From assembly GCA_965371445.1 (NCBI GenBank), contig CBDUYN010000030.1, forward strand, positions 5,422 through 69,421: 64,000 nucleotides of DNA, given 5' to 3'. The notes under the pieces are model-generated. The model did no database searches, was not told the origin of the DNA, and saw nothing but the letters and a program-made list of their open reading frames with translations. The stretch comes from DASWIG01 sp965371445. Its GTDB lineage: Bacteria > Acidobacteriota > Thermoanaerobaculia > Multivoradales > J023. Shown piece after piece: positions 9,220 to 18,500 of this stretch. A program made the position numbers and the translations under genes. Each line of letters begins with the position of its first letter. Position 1 is the stretch's first letter.

Positions 9220-9318
9220 ACCCTGGGCGAGCTCAAGGCCAGCTCGTTCCTGGCCGGCAAGTATCGTCTGGAGCGGGAGATCGGCGCCGGCAGATTCGGT
9301 TTTTCCTACCAGCGATTC
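9220..9318 (+). pseudogene. Remnant of a Ser/Thr protein kinase N-terminus
   Basis: The translated frame reads ELKASSFLAGKYRLEREIG followed by AGRFGFSY, which matches the start of bacterial Hanks-type kinases: the xLAGKYRLEREIGxGGFGxVY glycine-rich loop. The similarity stops after the loop, and the frame closes at 9369 with no catalytic lysine or later motifs. The remnant is too short to function. It could be the scar of a deleted kinase gene. Confidence 0.45.
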
Positions 9319-9365
9319 CGCAATAGCTGCCTGACTGCGGAATCGCAGTTTTCCTGCATCGACTC

Positions 9366-9407
9366 TTGACAACGCTTTGAAGGGGAGCTAGCATTGGGTA
9401 GCTCTCC
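9366..9407 (+). promoter_or_regulatory. Promoter with overlapping inverted repeat, upstream of the radical SAM gene
   Basis: TTGACA at 9366-9371, a 17-base spacer, then TAGCAT at 9389-9394 (6/6 and 4/6 to the sigma-70 consensus). An imperfect 9-bp inverted repeat, GGGGAGCTA at 9382-9390 and TAGCTCTCC at 9399-9407, straddles the -10 box, a position typical of a repressor operator. The leader to the radical SAM start would be about 165 bases. This is inferred from sequence alone. Confidence 0.5.
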
Positions 9408-9567
9408 ATGGGACCGGCCTCTAGTGCCGATTGGGATCGAAACTCGTCATGGACAGGTATGTGGAGGGATTTGAAGGAGGCAATGCTGCTAACAGACCAT
9501 ATCAGCCATTCTTCTTCGCCATGCTCTTAATCTTCATCAAACCCGGAATTTTTCGAGGAGCTAAGCA

Positions 9568-10833
9568 ATGACCCAGGTACAACAAATCCACCAGGCTCAG
9601 TCGCAGAATCTGCCTCCGGGCGGGGTGCAGGACGCGATTGAGGCCAAGGACCTGCCGCACCTGCGGCGGGCTCAGGCCAGGCTCGAAGACCTTTGGATCC
9701 GTGGGGTCGACTTCGACGAGACGATGGTTGCCGAGGCCAAGACGGGCAACCGGATGCTGCTTTTGGATCTCGACTTTACAGGCGAGTGCAAGCTGCATTG
9801 TTACTACTGTGACCGCACCCCCGACCGCTTCAACAAAGTCCCGAATCGACGCCAGCTGACGACCGAAGAGCGCAAGAGCCAGATTTTGCAGGCCAAGGCC
9901 CTTGGGGCGACCACCATCGAGTTTCCCGGTGCCGGTGAGCCGATGATCGACACCGGATTCTGGGAAATCCTGGAGTTCATCCACGAGCAGGGTTTGATTT
10001 CGGTCGTCTTCACCAGCGGATATCATCTCGACAAGGAGGCCGTAGACCGGCTCTACGAGCTCGAGGTCAGCGTTTTCATGAAATACAATTCCGCCAACTC
10101 GGCCCACCAGGACAAGATTGTCGGTATCAAGGGTTATGGTGACATCGTGACCCGTTCGATCGAGTACATGCTCGAGAAGGGATTCAGCGACCATTCGCCG
10201 ACCCGCCTGGCCGTCGACCTCATGTTGTCGCCGCGCGACAACGACATCGAGGAGGTGGAGACCCTCTTCCGTTGGTGCCGGCAGAACAACATCCACAACT
10301 ACATCATGACACTCATTCCCGAAGGTCGGGCCGACCGCAAGATCCGAATTCTGGAGCGCCAGCGGGCGGACGACCTCATCGAGCGGCTCTGCAAAATCGA
10401 CCGCGAAGAATTTGGTCTCGAGTACGTGCCGAGTCGGCCGATGGCCGGCGGCTACAAGTGCCACCAGGTCAACGTTGGTCTCTTCGTCAACCTCTTCGGG
10501 GAGGTCTACGACTGTAACGGGTTGGGAAGGATCATGGGACACACGCGGCGGCACTCGCTCGAGGAGATCTGGAATTCCAAGTTCGCGCAACGAGTGCGCA
10601 AACCGGATCAAAAAGGCTACTGCCTGCTGCGAGAGCGCTGGTGGACCGGCATCGAGACCGACGGCATCGACCGGAAGATGCAGGATTACTACAGGTGGGA
10701 AAAGAAAAACGGTCCCGACGAAGTAGTGATCGAAGGTCTCGATCAGCGTAGCTCGACGGACAACGCCACCAAGAACGTCATCGGCATCGAAGCGTTGCCC
10801 GGGAACAAAGGCTTTCCTATCTTGGACCCATAG
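9568..10833 (+). CDS. Radical SAM protein with partial SPASM-like tail
   Basis: A 421-residue radical SAM enzyme. The 4Fe-4S motif CKLHCYYC (Cx3CxxC) lies near residue 73, and a GAGEP motif that contributes to SAM binding near residue 115. The C-terminal part keeps scattered cysteines in KCHQVNVGLFVNLFGEVYDCNGLG near 295-318 and GYCLL near 350, like a SPASM domain with fewer ligands. It should generate a 5'-deoxyadenosyl radical, perhaps to alter a peptide or small molecule. GAGGAG sits seven bases before the ATG. It leads a rightward set with ATP-grasp and ureohydrolase genes facing the NRPS operon. The substrate is unknown. Confidence 0.88.
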   Translation: MTQVQQIHQAQSQNLPPGGVQDAIEAKDLPHLRRAQARLEDLWIRGVDFDETMVAEAKTGNRMLLLDLDFTGECKLHCYYCDRTPDRFNKVPNRRQLTTEERKSQILQAKALGATTIEFPGAGEPMIDTGFWEILEFIHEQGLISVVFTSGYHLDKEAVDRLYELEVSVFMKYNSANSAHQDKIVGIKGYGDIVTRSIEYMLEKGFSDHSPTRLAVDLMLSPRDNDIEEVETLFRWCRQNNIHNYIMTLIPEGRADRKIRILERQRADDLIERLCKIDREEFGLEYVPSRPMAGGYKCHQVNVGLFVNLFGEVYDCNGLGRIMGHTRRHSLEEIWNSKFAQRVRKPDQKGYCLLRERWWTGIETDGIDRKMQDYYRWEKKNGPDEVVIEGLDQRSSTDNATKNVIGIEALPGNKGFPILDP

Positions 10834-10850
10834 TCGTTGAGAAACAGCAG

Positions 10851-10894
10851 CATCTCGGGCCGGTGGTCGGCTTGTGCCGCATGGGCCCGAGATG
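10851..10894. promoter_or_regulatory. Leader hairpin before the ATP-grasp gene
   Basis: Perfect 11-bp arms, CATCTCGGGCC at 10851-10861 and GGCCCGAGATG at 10884-10894, with a 22-base loop. It lies between the radical SAM stop and the likely GTG start at 10925, and has no T-run after it. It could modulate read-through or processing between the two genes. It also makes the upstream ATG at 10874, which lies inside the loop, an unlikely start. Confidence 0.5.
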
Positions 10895-10924
10895 ACCCCT
10901 TTCGACTCCTGCCAGGAGATTGTG

Positions 10925-12169
10925 GTGCGTAAGCACATCGTGTTCATCGAAGGAAGCATCACCGGTGCCAGCGAATGCGCCCACCGAATCGCGAAGGAGA
11001 AGGGTTGCTTCGTCTCGCTCTTTTCCCGCAATCCGAGAATCTATTCTCCATCGACCCTCGCCAACACCGACAGTGTGATCGATTGTGAGACCAACGACGC
11101 CGCGGTGCTCTCGGAGCAGGTGCAAGCCTACCACGAGCAATTCCCTGTCGATGCGCTGACGACCCTGGCCGATTTCTACGTACCGCAGGCTGCCAAGGCG
11201 GCGGAAGACCTTGGTCTGCCGACGATGTCTTATCAGGCCGCCGCGGGGGTGCGTAACAAATATAGGATGCGGGAAAATCTCCAGGCGACGTGCCCGGAGC
11301 TCAATTCTCCATTTCGGTTGGTCCAGCGGCTTGACGAAGCCATGGAAGTGGCCCGCGACTGGGGCCTGCCCCTGGTCGCCAAGCCCCAGGACGGCAACGA
11401 CAGCTTGAACGTCCGGCTGATCCGTGAAGCTCGCGGGCTGGAAGATTACATGAAGCAAGCAGAGTCGTGGAGCACAAACTCTGCGGGGCAGCCGGTTGCG
11501 AAAGGCATTCTCCTCGAGGGCTATGTCGAAGGGCGCGAATTTAGCGTGGAGACGGCTCAGGGAAAAGGCGGCGAGCTACGTCTGATCGGCGTGACGGGCA
11601 AGGGGAACGTAGGGATCGAGCGTGGATGCTTTCCCGAGATCGGTGCCTACTTTCCAGTCGTTTCGGAGGAAGCCACCCTCGTCGCGGAAGCTGCCCTGCG
11701 AGTCCTGCCGAAGCTCGGTATCGATTGTGGCGTCATCCATACCGAGCTGAGGATTCAACAGGGGCAGCCCAAGATCATCGAGATCAATCCGCGGTTGATG
11801 GGCAACAAGATGGGTAGTCACGTCATCCCGCTGGCGACCCGCCACGCTCCCGCCGAAGCCGTCGTGGACGCCGCCCTGGGGCTCCAAGACGTGTGGCCGA
11901 CCGGGCAGGAGTACCACGGTTCGGCGCTCTGGGGCACCTGCGCCGACCGAGCGGGAAGCTTCCAGGGTGTGAAGAACCCGGACGAGCTGAAGAGAATGCC
12001 CGGCGTCGTTTACATCGACGTCATCCCGAAGGTCGGAAGCACGGTACGGCTACCGGAGACCAACGAAGACGTCCTGGTGTGGATTTCGACGATCGCGGAA
12101 GATGGGAAGGCGGCGCAACGGCTGGCGGTGGAAGCGTGTCAGGCGGTGCAGCTGGACATCAGGTACTGA
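10925..12169 (+). CDS. ATP-grasp carboxylate-amine ligase-like protein
   Basis: About 414 residues with an ATP-grasp fold: YRMRENLQATCPELNSPF near residue 115, the phosphate-binding loop PLVAKPQDGNDSLNV near 150, LLEGYVEGREFSVE near 200, and the Mg-binding end ELRIQQGQPKIIEINPRLMG near 275-295. ATP-grasp enzymes activate a carboxylate as acyl phosphate and join it to an amine or other nucleophile, as in L-amino acid ligases and carbamoyl-phosphate synthase. GTG at 10925 is chosen because AGGAG lies six bases upstream and VRKHIVFIEGS begins the expected Rossmann-like strand. An in-frame ATG at 10874 sits within a hairpin. Substrates are unknown. Confidence 0.82.
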   Translation: MRKHIVFIEGSITGASECAHRIAKEKGCFVSLFSRNPRIYSPSTLANTDSVIDCETNDAAVLSEQVQAYHEQFPVDALTTLADFYVPQAAKAAEDLGLPTMSYQAAAGVRNKYRMRENLQATCPELNSPFRLVQRLDEAMEVARDWGLPLVAKPQDGNDSLNVRLIREARGLEDYMKQAESWSTNSAGQPVAKGILLEGYVEGREFSVETAQGKGGELRLIGVTGKGNVGIERGCFPEIGAYFPVVSEEATLVAEAALRVLPKLGIDCGVIHTELRIQQGQPKIIEINPRLMGNKMGSHVIPLATRHAPAEAVVDAALGLQDVWPTGQEYHGSALWGTCADRAGSFQGVKNPDELKRMPGVVYIDVIPKVGSTVRLPETNEDVLVWISTIAEDGKAAQRLAVEACQAVQLDIRY

Positions 12170-12241
12170 AGGCACACTCGCCGCGCGAGTACCTGCTGCA
12201 CGGACGCAGGGAAACACAGTACCGGCCAAGGAGCCAGATCC

Positions 12242-13183
12242 ATGTCACAAGTCGTACAGGACACGACCGTCCGTTGGGTCTCCGAGCGCTGGGCGTCAGA
12301 ACCGGTCGGAGAGCCCGATCTTCCCGCCTTCGGTTTCCTGGAGGTCCCTTTCGACTACGCCGTCAGCCATCGCCCCGGTACTCGTTTCGGACCGGCGAGC
12401 ATCCTCGCGGCGCTCAATACCTTCACCCTTTACTGCACCGACAAGCGGGTGTCACTGGCCCATTCTCACTTTCATCACTTCGGGACTGTGGACGTCGTCA
12501 ACGATTTCAAGGAATCATATCGACGTATCCGCGAAGCGGTGGCCAGGCTGCCCGCAGGCTACACTTTGGTCGCCCTGGGGGGTGATCATTCCATCTCAGA
12601 TCCTCTGGTGCGGGGTGTGCAGGACCGGCTCGGAGAAAAGAAGCTGGGGCTCATCGTCTTCGACGCCCACTTCGACTCGCGCGACCCGGTTCCCGGGAAA
12701 GAACATTCCGGACACTGGATGAAGACTCTTGAAGACACCCTCGACTACACCTCCGCCGTCCAACTGGGGATCAATGCTCCGATCTACGGCGAAAGATACA
12801 TGGCGGAAGCCGAGGAAAAGGGGATCCTGGTGAAGACCCTCTACGAGATCCGCAAGGCCGGGTGGGACGCGGTCTTGGCCGAAGCCGTCGAGCACGCCAC
12901 CTCCTCGACCGACGGGCTCTACCTTTCTGTGGACATCGACTCGCTCGACCAAGCCTTCGCGCCAGGGACGAGCGTCCCCAATCCCGCCGGCTTCTTCCCC
13001 CATGAAGTCCTCGACGCGGTCTACGAGATCGGCTGCCGGGCGGATGTGGTCGGCTTTGACCTCACGGAGGTCAGCCCACCGCTGGATCGCGACGGTTTCA
13101 CCTCTCAGCTGGCCGCTCACCTGGTGTTGAGCTTCCTCTCCGGGAGCGTCGTTCGGCACCAGAATGGTCAAGATCAGAGGTAA
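12242..13183 (+). CDS. Arginase/agmatinase-family ureohydrolase
   Basis: A 313-residue member of the ureohydrolase family, binuclear Mn enzymes that hydrolyse arginine, agmatine, formiminoglutamate or related guanidino/formimino compounds. The metal ligands are present: GGDHS near residue 113, DAHFDSRD near 140 and SVDIDSLDQAFAPGT near 230. The start has AAGGAG about eight bases upstream. It is the last gene of the rightward set and converges on the LuxC/LuxE gene with 17 bases between stops. The set could provide or process a guanidino-derived building block for the NRPS product, but that is inference. Confidence 0.88.
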   Translation: MSQVVQDTTVRWVSERWASEPVGEPDLPAFGFLEVPFDYAVSHRPGTRFGPASILAALNTFTLYCTDKRVSLAHSHFHHFGTVDVVNDFKESYRRIREAVARLPAGYTLVALGGDHSISDPLVRGVQDRLGEKKLGLIVFDAHFDSRDPVPGKEHSGHWMKTLEDTLDYTSAVQLGINAPIYGERYMAEAEEKGILVKTLYEIRKAGWDAVLAEAVEHATSSTDGLYLSVDIDSLDQAFAPGTSVPNPAGFFPHEVLDAVYEIGCRADVVGFDLTEVSPPLDRDGFTSQLAAHLVLSFLSGSVVRHQNGQDQR

Positions 13184-13199
13184 GCCCCCCGGGCGGCTT
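13182..13199. terminator. Possible bidirectional hairpin between convergent genes
   Basis: AAGCC...GGCTT with an inner CCC/GGG pairing occupies almost the whole gap between the two converging stop codons. There is no T-run on either side, so intrinsic termination is uncertain. Confidence 0.35.
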
Positions 13200-13200
13200 G

Positions 13201-15561
13201 TCAACTCTCCAAAGGACGGCGCAGGTCGATGACGTGCAGGGTCTTGCCACTGGTCGGTGAACGCTCGAGCTTTTCAGCCGGGTAGCAGCTGACCTCAAGG
13301 TCGAACATTTTCCGCACAGAGACCACGTCGTTGAGCTCCGTCCAGTTCGTCAAGACCACCTGGCGGGCTTCTGCGGGATCCAAGTCCTTGTCATCCGTCA
13401 GGCAGATGGTCAGCTTCTCCTGATCGCGGTGGCGATCGATGCGAAGCTGCACGTCGTCGACGTAACTCAGCTGGCGCTGGAGAAGGGTCACCAATCGCCA
13501 ATAGTTCATGAAGTAACCGGCGACTTTGAACCAATCGCTCTCCCGCCCCAAAAGTTCGAAGCGCGGCGTGGTGCGTCCACAGGGACAGGGCTCGTCGACC
13601 CAGCGGCCGAGGTCTCCGGTGTCGTAACGCTCCATCGATTCCGGAGAGTGGACGTGGTTCGTGAAGACGAGCCGTCCCACTTCTCCCGGAGCGGTCGGCC
13701 GGTCTTCTTCCCGGTCGAGGATTTCGAGACCCTGAATGTGCTCGTGCAGGTGCAGGATACTTCCCTCGCAAGCCTCGCACTGAAAGCCGAGGGTACCCGC
13801 GTCGATGCTCCCATAATGCCCTACACGGAGGATCCGAACGCCATAGCGCTCCTTGAGATGGCGAGTCTGGTCGACGGCAAAGTGGTCTCCGGAATAGAAG
13901 ATCTTCTCAATACCCCGATACTCTTGAAAGAGCTCGTCGTTGACCTTGAAAAGCTGGAGGATGTAAGCCGGCATGCCGACCAGCACGTTGATCTCGTATT
14001 TGACGATCGTCTCTCCCACCATCTCCCAGCTGGGGTCCATCGCCATCGGGAACTGCCGCGCGCCGATCGACTCCAGGGCCTTGAAGAATCCGATGAAACC
14101 TGAGTAAAGACCGCCGGCCGCGAAGACGTTCATCACGCGATCGGTCGCGGGATCGAGGCCGGCGGCGTAGAGGGCTTCCCCGGCAGCTTGCGTATGGACG
14201 TCGAAAGAGTCGTAGGTGTAGGAAGCGAGAGCCGGTTCCCCGGTGCTGCCTCCGGTGCGCAAGAAGATCTCGCCGTAGATCTTCTTGTAGGACGTCGGCG
14301 TGAAGCAAGCCCGGGTGCGGACGGTCGATTCTCGGGCCGGGGAGGTTTTCGCCGGCCGCCGGGGCTCGAGCTGAGACAGCCGCGCCAGACCCCGGAGCGG
14401 ATCCGCGCAGCCCAGGCTGACGCGTCGCAGATAGGGCGAGAGGAGATCCGCCTCCAGGCTCCATGCAGGCTCCGGCGGTCGTTTGCCGTCGTCGCCGATC
14501 TGCCGGACCCTCGAAACACCTGCGGCGAAGAAGAGACGGGCGAGTGTGGCGAGATCCGTCTCTTCGCACCACAGGTCGACGTGTCGGGGCCTCGGCTTCG
14601 AGGATCGCAGCGGGGCGACCAGGCTCCGGCGGGGCGCCGCCCAGATTTGGAGAACGCCGGGTGGGTAGGTGCAAGCTTCGGCGTCGGCCAGGCTCTGGAC
14701 TTCGCATTCCCCACCCAGCCAGCCGGCGAGCGCCTGCGCCCATCTTTCAAGCAGCGTCGAGTCTTCGGTCTCGAGGTAGAGGATCGGTGCGGCGTCGCGC
14801 TCACAAAGCGCACCCGAGAGGACACCTTGGGCCAGCTGATCGGGTGCCGCGGCGGCGTCAATATGGCTGCGGGCGACGAACACCGACGCCGTCGCGGGCC
14901 GGCGGTCGAGGAGCAGGACCGCAGCGTCGGCGAGACGCCGCCGCCAGCGGACGAGCTCTTCTTCCTGGCAGGAGACCACTGCATCGACGGCACCCAGGAG
15001 CATGTCGAGGGCCTCGTCGATCTCGCCGTCCTCCGCCGCCACCACTCGGTAGCGCCGGGCGGCGCCCGTCAACGAGTTGCCAAACGCCTCGAAAAAGCCG
15101 CAGCTTGCGGGAGAAGCCAGGACCAAGTTGAAGTTGCCGGCGAGAAGGCTTGTGACGAGCGGCTCGAAGGTCTGAGGAAAGAAGCCCTCAGCCGCTACGT
15201 GAACGACGACGCCAAGAGGGGCCCAGGTCTCGAAAAGGGGAGCCCGGTAGCTGTGTCGCTGGATGTCGAACGGCATCTCCGTGCCCAGCTCTTTTTTCAG
15301 CCGGGCGACGTGGGAATCCTTGGCGAGCCGATGGGCGAGCTCCTTGAGGATCTTCGCCGCCCGTTGCTCCGTGAGCGAAGCCCCCGCGATCAGGTGGCGG
15401 AGGAGGTCGTCGTAGTGGGGGCCTTTGCCAGCTTGAAGCGCCTGCGAAAGCTCGTCGGAGCATTCCAGGAAGCTGTGCAGGTCGAAGGGCTCGGCGAGGG
15501 CCGTGGCGGCGAGCGCCGCAAGCTTGGGAACCGTTTGGGTGAAGTTTCCTTGATCTGTCAT
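13201..15561 (-). CDS. LuxC-like acyl reductase fused to LuxE/PaaK-like acyl-adenylating domain
   Basis: About 786 residues in two parts. Residues 15-400 resemble LuxC fatty acyl reductases: APLGVVVHVAAEGFFPQ, then SLLAGNFNLVLASP, and GALCERDAAPILYLE near 252, where the cysteine is the candidate acyl-thioester nucleophile. Residues 415-785 resemble LuxE/phenylacetate-CoA-ligase adenylate-forming enzymes: FLRTGGSTGEP near 437, FQCEACEGS and EPCPCGRTT (metal-binding cysteines), and RYDTGDLG. LuxE activates an acid as acyl-AMP and LuxC reduces the acyl thioester to aldehyde; here both sit in one chain. ATG 15561 has GAGGAAA just upstream; an in-frame GTG at 15585 is less likely. It is the last gene of the NRPS operon, 30 bases after NRPS-3, so it may reduce the product or a precursor. 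Confidence 0.82.
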   Translation of the reverse strand: MTDQGNFTQTVPKLAALAATALAEPFDLHSFLECSDELSQALQAGKGPHYDDLLRHLIAGASLTEQRAAKILKELAHRLAKDSHVARLKKELGTEMPFDIQRHSYRAPLFETWAPLGVVVHVAAEGFFPQTFEPLVTSLLAGNFNLVLASPASCGFFEAFGNSLTGAARRYRVVAAEDGEIDEALDMLLGAVDAVVSCQEEELVRWRRRLADAAVLLLDRRPATASVFVARSHIDAAAAPDQLAQGVLSGALCERDAAPILYLETEDSTLLERWAQALAGWLGGECEVQSLADAEACTYPPGVLQIWAAPRRSLVAPLRSSKPRPRHVDLWCEETDLATLARLFFAAGVSRVRQIGDDGKRPPEPAWSLEADLLSPYLRRVSLGCADPLRGLARLSQLEPRRPAKTSPARESTVRTRACFTPTSYKKIYGEIFLRTGGSTGEPALASYTYDSFDVHTQAAGEALYAAGLDPATDRVMNVFAAGGLYSGFIGFFKALESIGARQFPMAMDPSWEMVGETIVKYEINVLVGMPAYILQLFKVNDELFQEYRGIEKIFYSGDHFAVDQTRHLKERYGVRILRVGHYGSIDAGTLGFQCEACEGSILHLHEHIQGLEILDREEDRPTAPGEVGRLVFTNHVHSPESMERYDTGDLGRWVDEPCPCGRTTPRFELLGRESDWFKVAGYFMNYWRLVTLLQRQLSYVDDVQLRIDRHRDQEKLTICLTDDKDLDPAEARQVVLTNWTELNDVVSVRKMFDLEVSCYPAEKLERSPTSGKTLHVIDLRRPLES

Positions 15562-15591
15562 CGTTTTCCTCGGCGCCGCCGTCACGGCGGG

Positions 15592-18500
15592 TTACGCGGC
15601 GAGCTCCGATTGGAGCTTGTCGAGCCTGACGTCCGGATCGACGCGGAGACGCTCGATCAGCTTCTCGAAGTCGGCCAGGAAACGTTCCATGGTCTCCTGT
15701 GCGAAGAGGTCGAGGTCGTAGAGGAGCTCGCAGGTGATCTCGCCGCCGGTTTCCAGGCAGTAGAGCTCGACGTCGAACTTCGAGAGCCCGTGGTGTTGCG
15801 GGATCTCCCGGGCCGTGACGCCCGGCAGGTCGAGCGCTCCGCTCAGGGGGTCGGAGGTGCGACGGCTTGCCGTCGTCGGCAGGCTCAGGAGAGCCCGGAA
15901 GAGGTGCGTCCTCTGCCCTCTGCGATCTGGCTCCAGGATCTCGGCGAGGAGCGGGAAGGGCAGCTCCTGGTGCTCGTAGGCCGCCAGCGTCGTGTCGCGG
16001 ACCCGGCCCAGGAGCTCCCGGAAAGGGAGGTTCGCGGAAAGGCGCGTCCGCAGGACGGCGGTGTTCATGAAGTAGCCGATGAGATCCTGGGTCTCTCGGT
16101 CTCGTCCCGCGACGGGCGTTCCCACGCAGATGTCCCACTGGCCGCTGCGCTGCGCGAGGAGGACCTTGAAGACGGCGACGAGCGTCATGAAAAGCGTCGC
16201 CCTCTCGGTCGCGGCGAGACGTTTCAGCTCCGGCACGCACTGCAGCGTGGCGCGCACCGTGCCGCCGCGAAAGCTTTTCGTCTCCGGCCGCCGCCGGTCG
16301 AGGGGGAGCTCGAGGAGCGGCGCATCCCGCAGCCGATCCTGCCACCAGGCGAGCTGTGGCTCGAATTTCCGGCTGGCCAGCCACTGCCGCTGCCGCACGG
16401 CGTAGTCCGCGTACTGGAAGCTCAGCGGGGCGAGCGCTGGGGGCCGGCCTGCGCGACAGGCGCGGTAGAGGGCGGAGAGCTCTCGCACGAAGAGGTCGAG
16501 GGACCAGCCGTCGGCCACGATGTGATGGAAGTTGACGAGGATCACGTAGCGCTCGTCGGCCTGGCGCGCGAGCACCGTTCGCAGGAGGGGTCCGCGCTCG
16601 AGGTCGAAGCGGTGGCTCGCGTTGGCGGCGGCCAGCCGTTCGGTCTCGCGCTCCTGCCCCTCGGGCGGCAGGCGGCGCAGGTCGACCTGCGGGATCGGAG
16701 TGTCGAGGTGCCCGAGGACCTCCTGACGGGGCTCGCCGTCGACCTCCTTGAAGACCGTCCGCAGGGCTTCGTGGCGGCGGACGATCTCGGCGAAGCTGTG
16801 GCGTAGGGCCGCGACGTCGAGCTTGCCGGCGAGGCGAAATGCCGCCGCGATGTCGAACAGGGGATTTCCTGGGTCGGCGCGGTCCAGGAGCCAGAGCCGT
16901 TCCTGCCCGAAGGAGAGAGGCAGGAGCCGACGGCGTGCCCCTCCGGCCGGTTGCGGGGCGGCCGCGGGGGTCGCCTCCGAACGGCTCGTCTCCAGGAAGG
17001 CTGCCAGACCGGCGACGCTCGGCGCCTCGAAGAAAGCGCTCAGGGGCACCTCGCGGTCCAGCTCCTGCGCGATGCGGGAGACGATCTGCGAGGCCAGCAG
17101 GGAATGGCCTCCGAGCTCGAAGAAGTCGTCGTGAGCCCCCACCGGATCGACCCCCAGGGCTTCGCTCCAGATCGCCGCCAGCTGCTCCTCCAGGGGCGAG
17201 CCGGGCGCGGTGAAGCCCTCCTCCTGCTCAGGGTTGAGCCTGGGCTCCGGCAGGCGGCGGCGGTCGACCTTGCCGTTGGCGTTGAGCGGCAAGGCGTCCA
17301 GGCGCATGAAAAGCGAGGGCACCATGTACTCGGGCAGCGACCGGCGTAGCCAGTCGCGGAGCTCGCGCGCGCGGGGCGGGGCCTCGTCGGCGGCGACGAA
17401 GTAGGCCAGGAGGCGCTGGTCTCCGCTCGCCTCCTGGCGCCTCACGACGACGCTCGTGCGCACCCCCGGATTTCGGTCGAGCTCGGCCTCGACCTCGCCT
17501 GGCTCGATGCGGAAGCCGCGCACCTTGACCTGGTAGTCGATGCGTCCCAAAAACTCCAGGGTACCGTCACCCCGGTGTCGCGCCAGGTCCCCTGAGCGAT
17601 AGAGCCGTGCTCCCGGCGCCGCGGCGCGGCCGGCGAGGGGATGGGGGACGAAGCGCTCGGCGCTCAGGCCGGGCCGGCGGTGATAGCCCCGCGCCAGGCC
17701 TTGCCCGCCGACATAGAGCTCCCCGGCTACCCCGGCCGGGACTGGCTCCAGCCGGCGGTCGAGCAGCAGGACCTGGGTGGCGTGGATCGGCCGGCCGACG
17801 GGGATCGAAGCGCCGCGCGGCGGCGGTGCCGTCACCGGGTGACAGCAGGCGAAGGTCGTCGTCTCGGTCGGGCCGTAGCCGTTGACCATCCGGCAGCCCG
17901 GGAGCTCCTCGAGCACCCGCCGCACATGGGCCGGCGAGAGCACGTCGCCGCCGGCCAGGAGCCGACGTAGCGGACGCAGGGCGTCAAGCTCCTCGTCGAC
18001 CATCTGCCGGAAGAGACCGGCGGTCAGCCAGAGCGTGGTGACACCCTCGTCGGCGAGGATGCGGCCAATCTCGCGCAGCGACGCCCGGGCCGGCGGCAGG
18101 ACGAGCCGGCCGCCGTGGAGCAGGGGAGCCCAGATCTCGAAGGTCGAAGCGTCGAAGGCGAGGGGCGCGAGCTGCAAGAAGACCTCGTCGGGGCCAAAGT
18201 CGGCGTAGTCGGCCTCGGCGAGAAGGCGACGCACGTTGCAGTGGGTCACCCCGACGCCCTTGGGCCGGCCCGTCGATCCCGAGGTGTACATCAGGTAGGC
18301 CAGCTGCTCGCCGTGGCCGGCGCAGACGCCGTCGGCGCCGGCCGCCGGCTCGTCGTCGCCCGTCGCGTCCGCGTCCAGCGAGACGACCTGCAGCGACTCG
18401 TCGGCCAGCTCCGCGGCGGCTTCCGGGGTGGAGCTCAGGAGTATCCGGGCGCCGCTGTCGTCGAGCAGGAAGCGCAGGCGTGCCGCAGGGTTGGAGAGGT

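Larger units (their letters stand above)
8940..9365. other. Intergenic stretch with a kinase remnant
   Basis: Upstream region of the leftward PLD gene. It holds an inverted repeat (9016-9037) and a protein-kinase remnant (9220-9318). No intact gene is supported. The part 9005-9074 and a short piece at 9167-9183 reappear in the relic near 36.5 kb. Confidence 0.5.
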
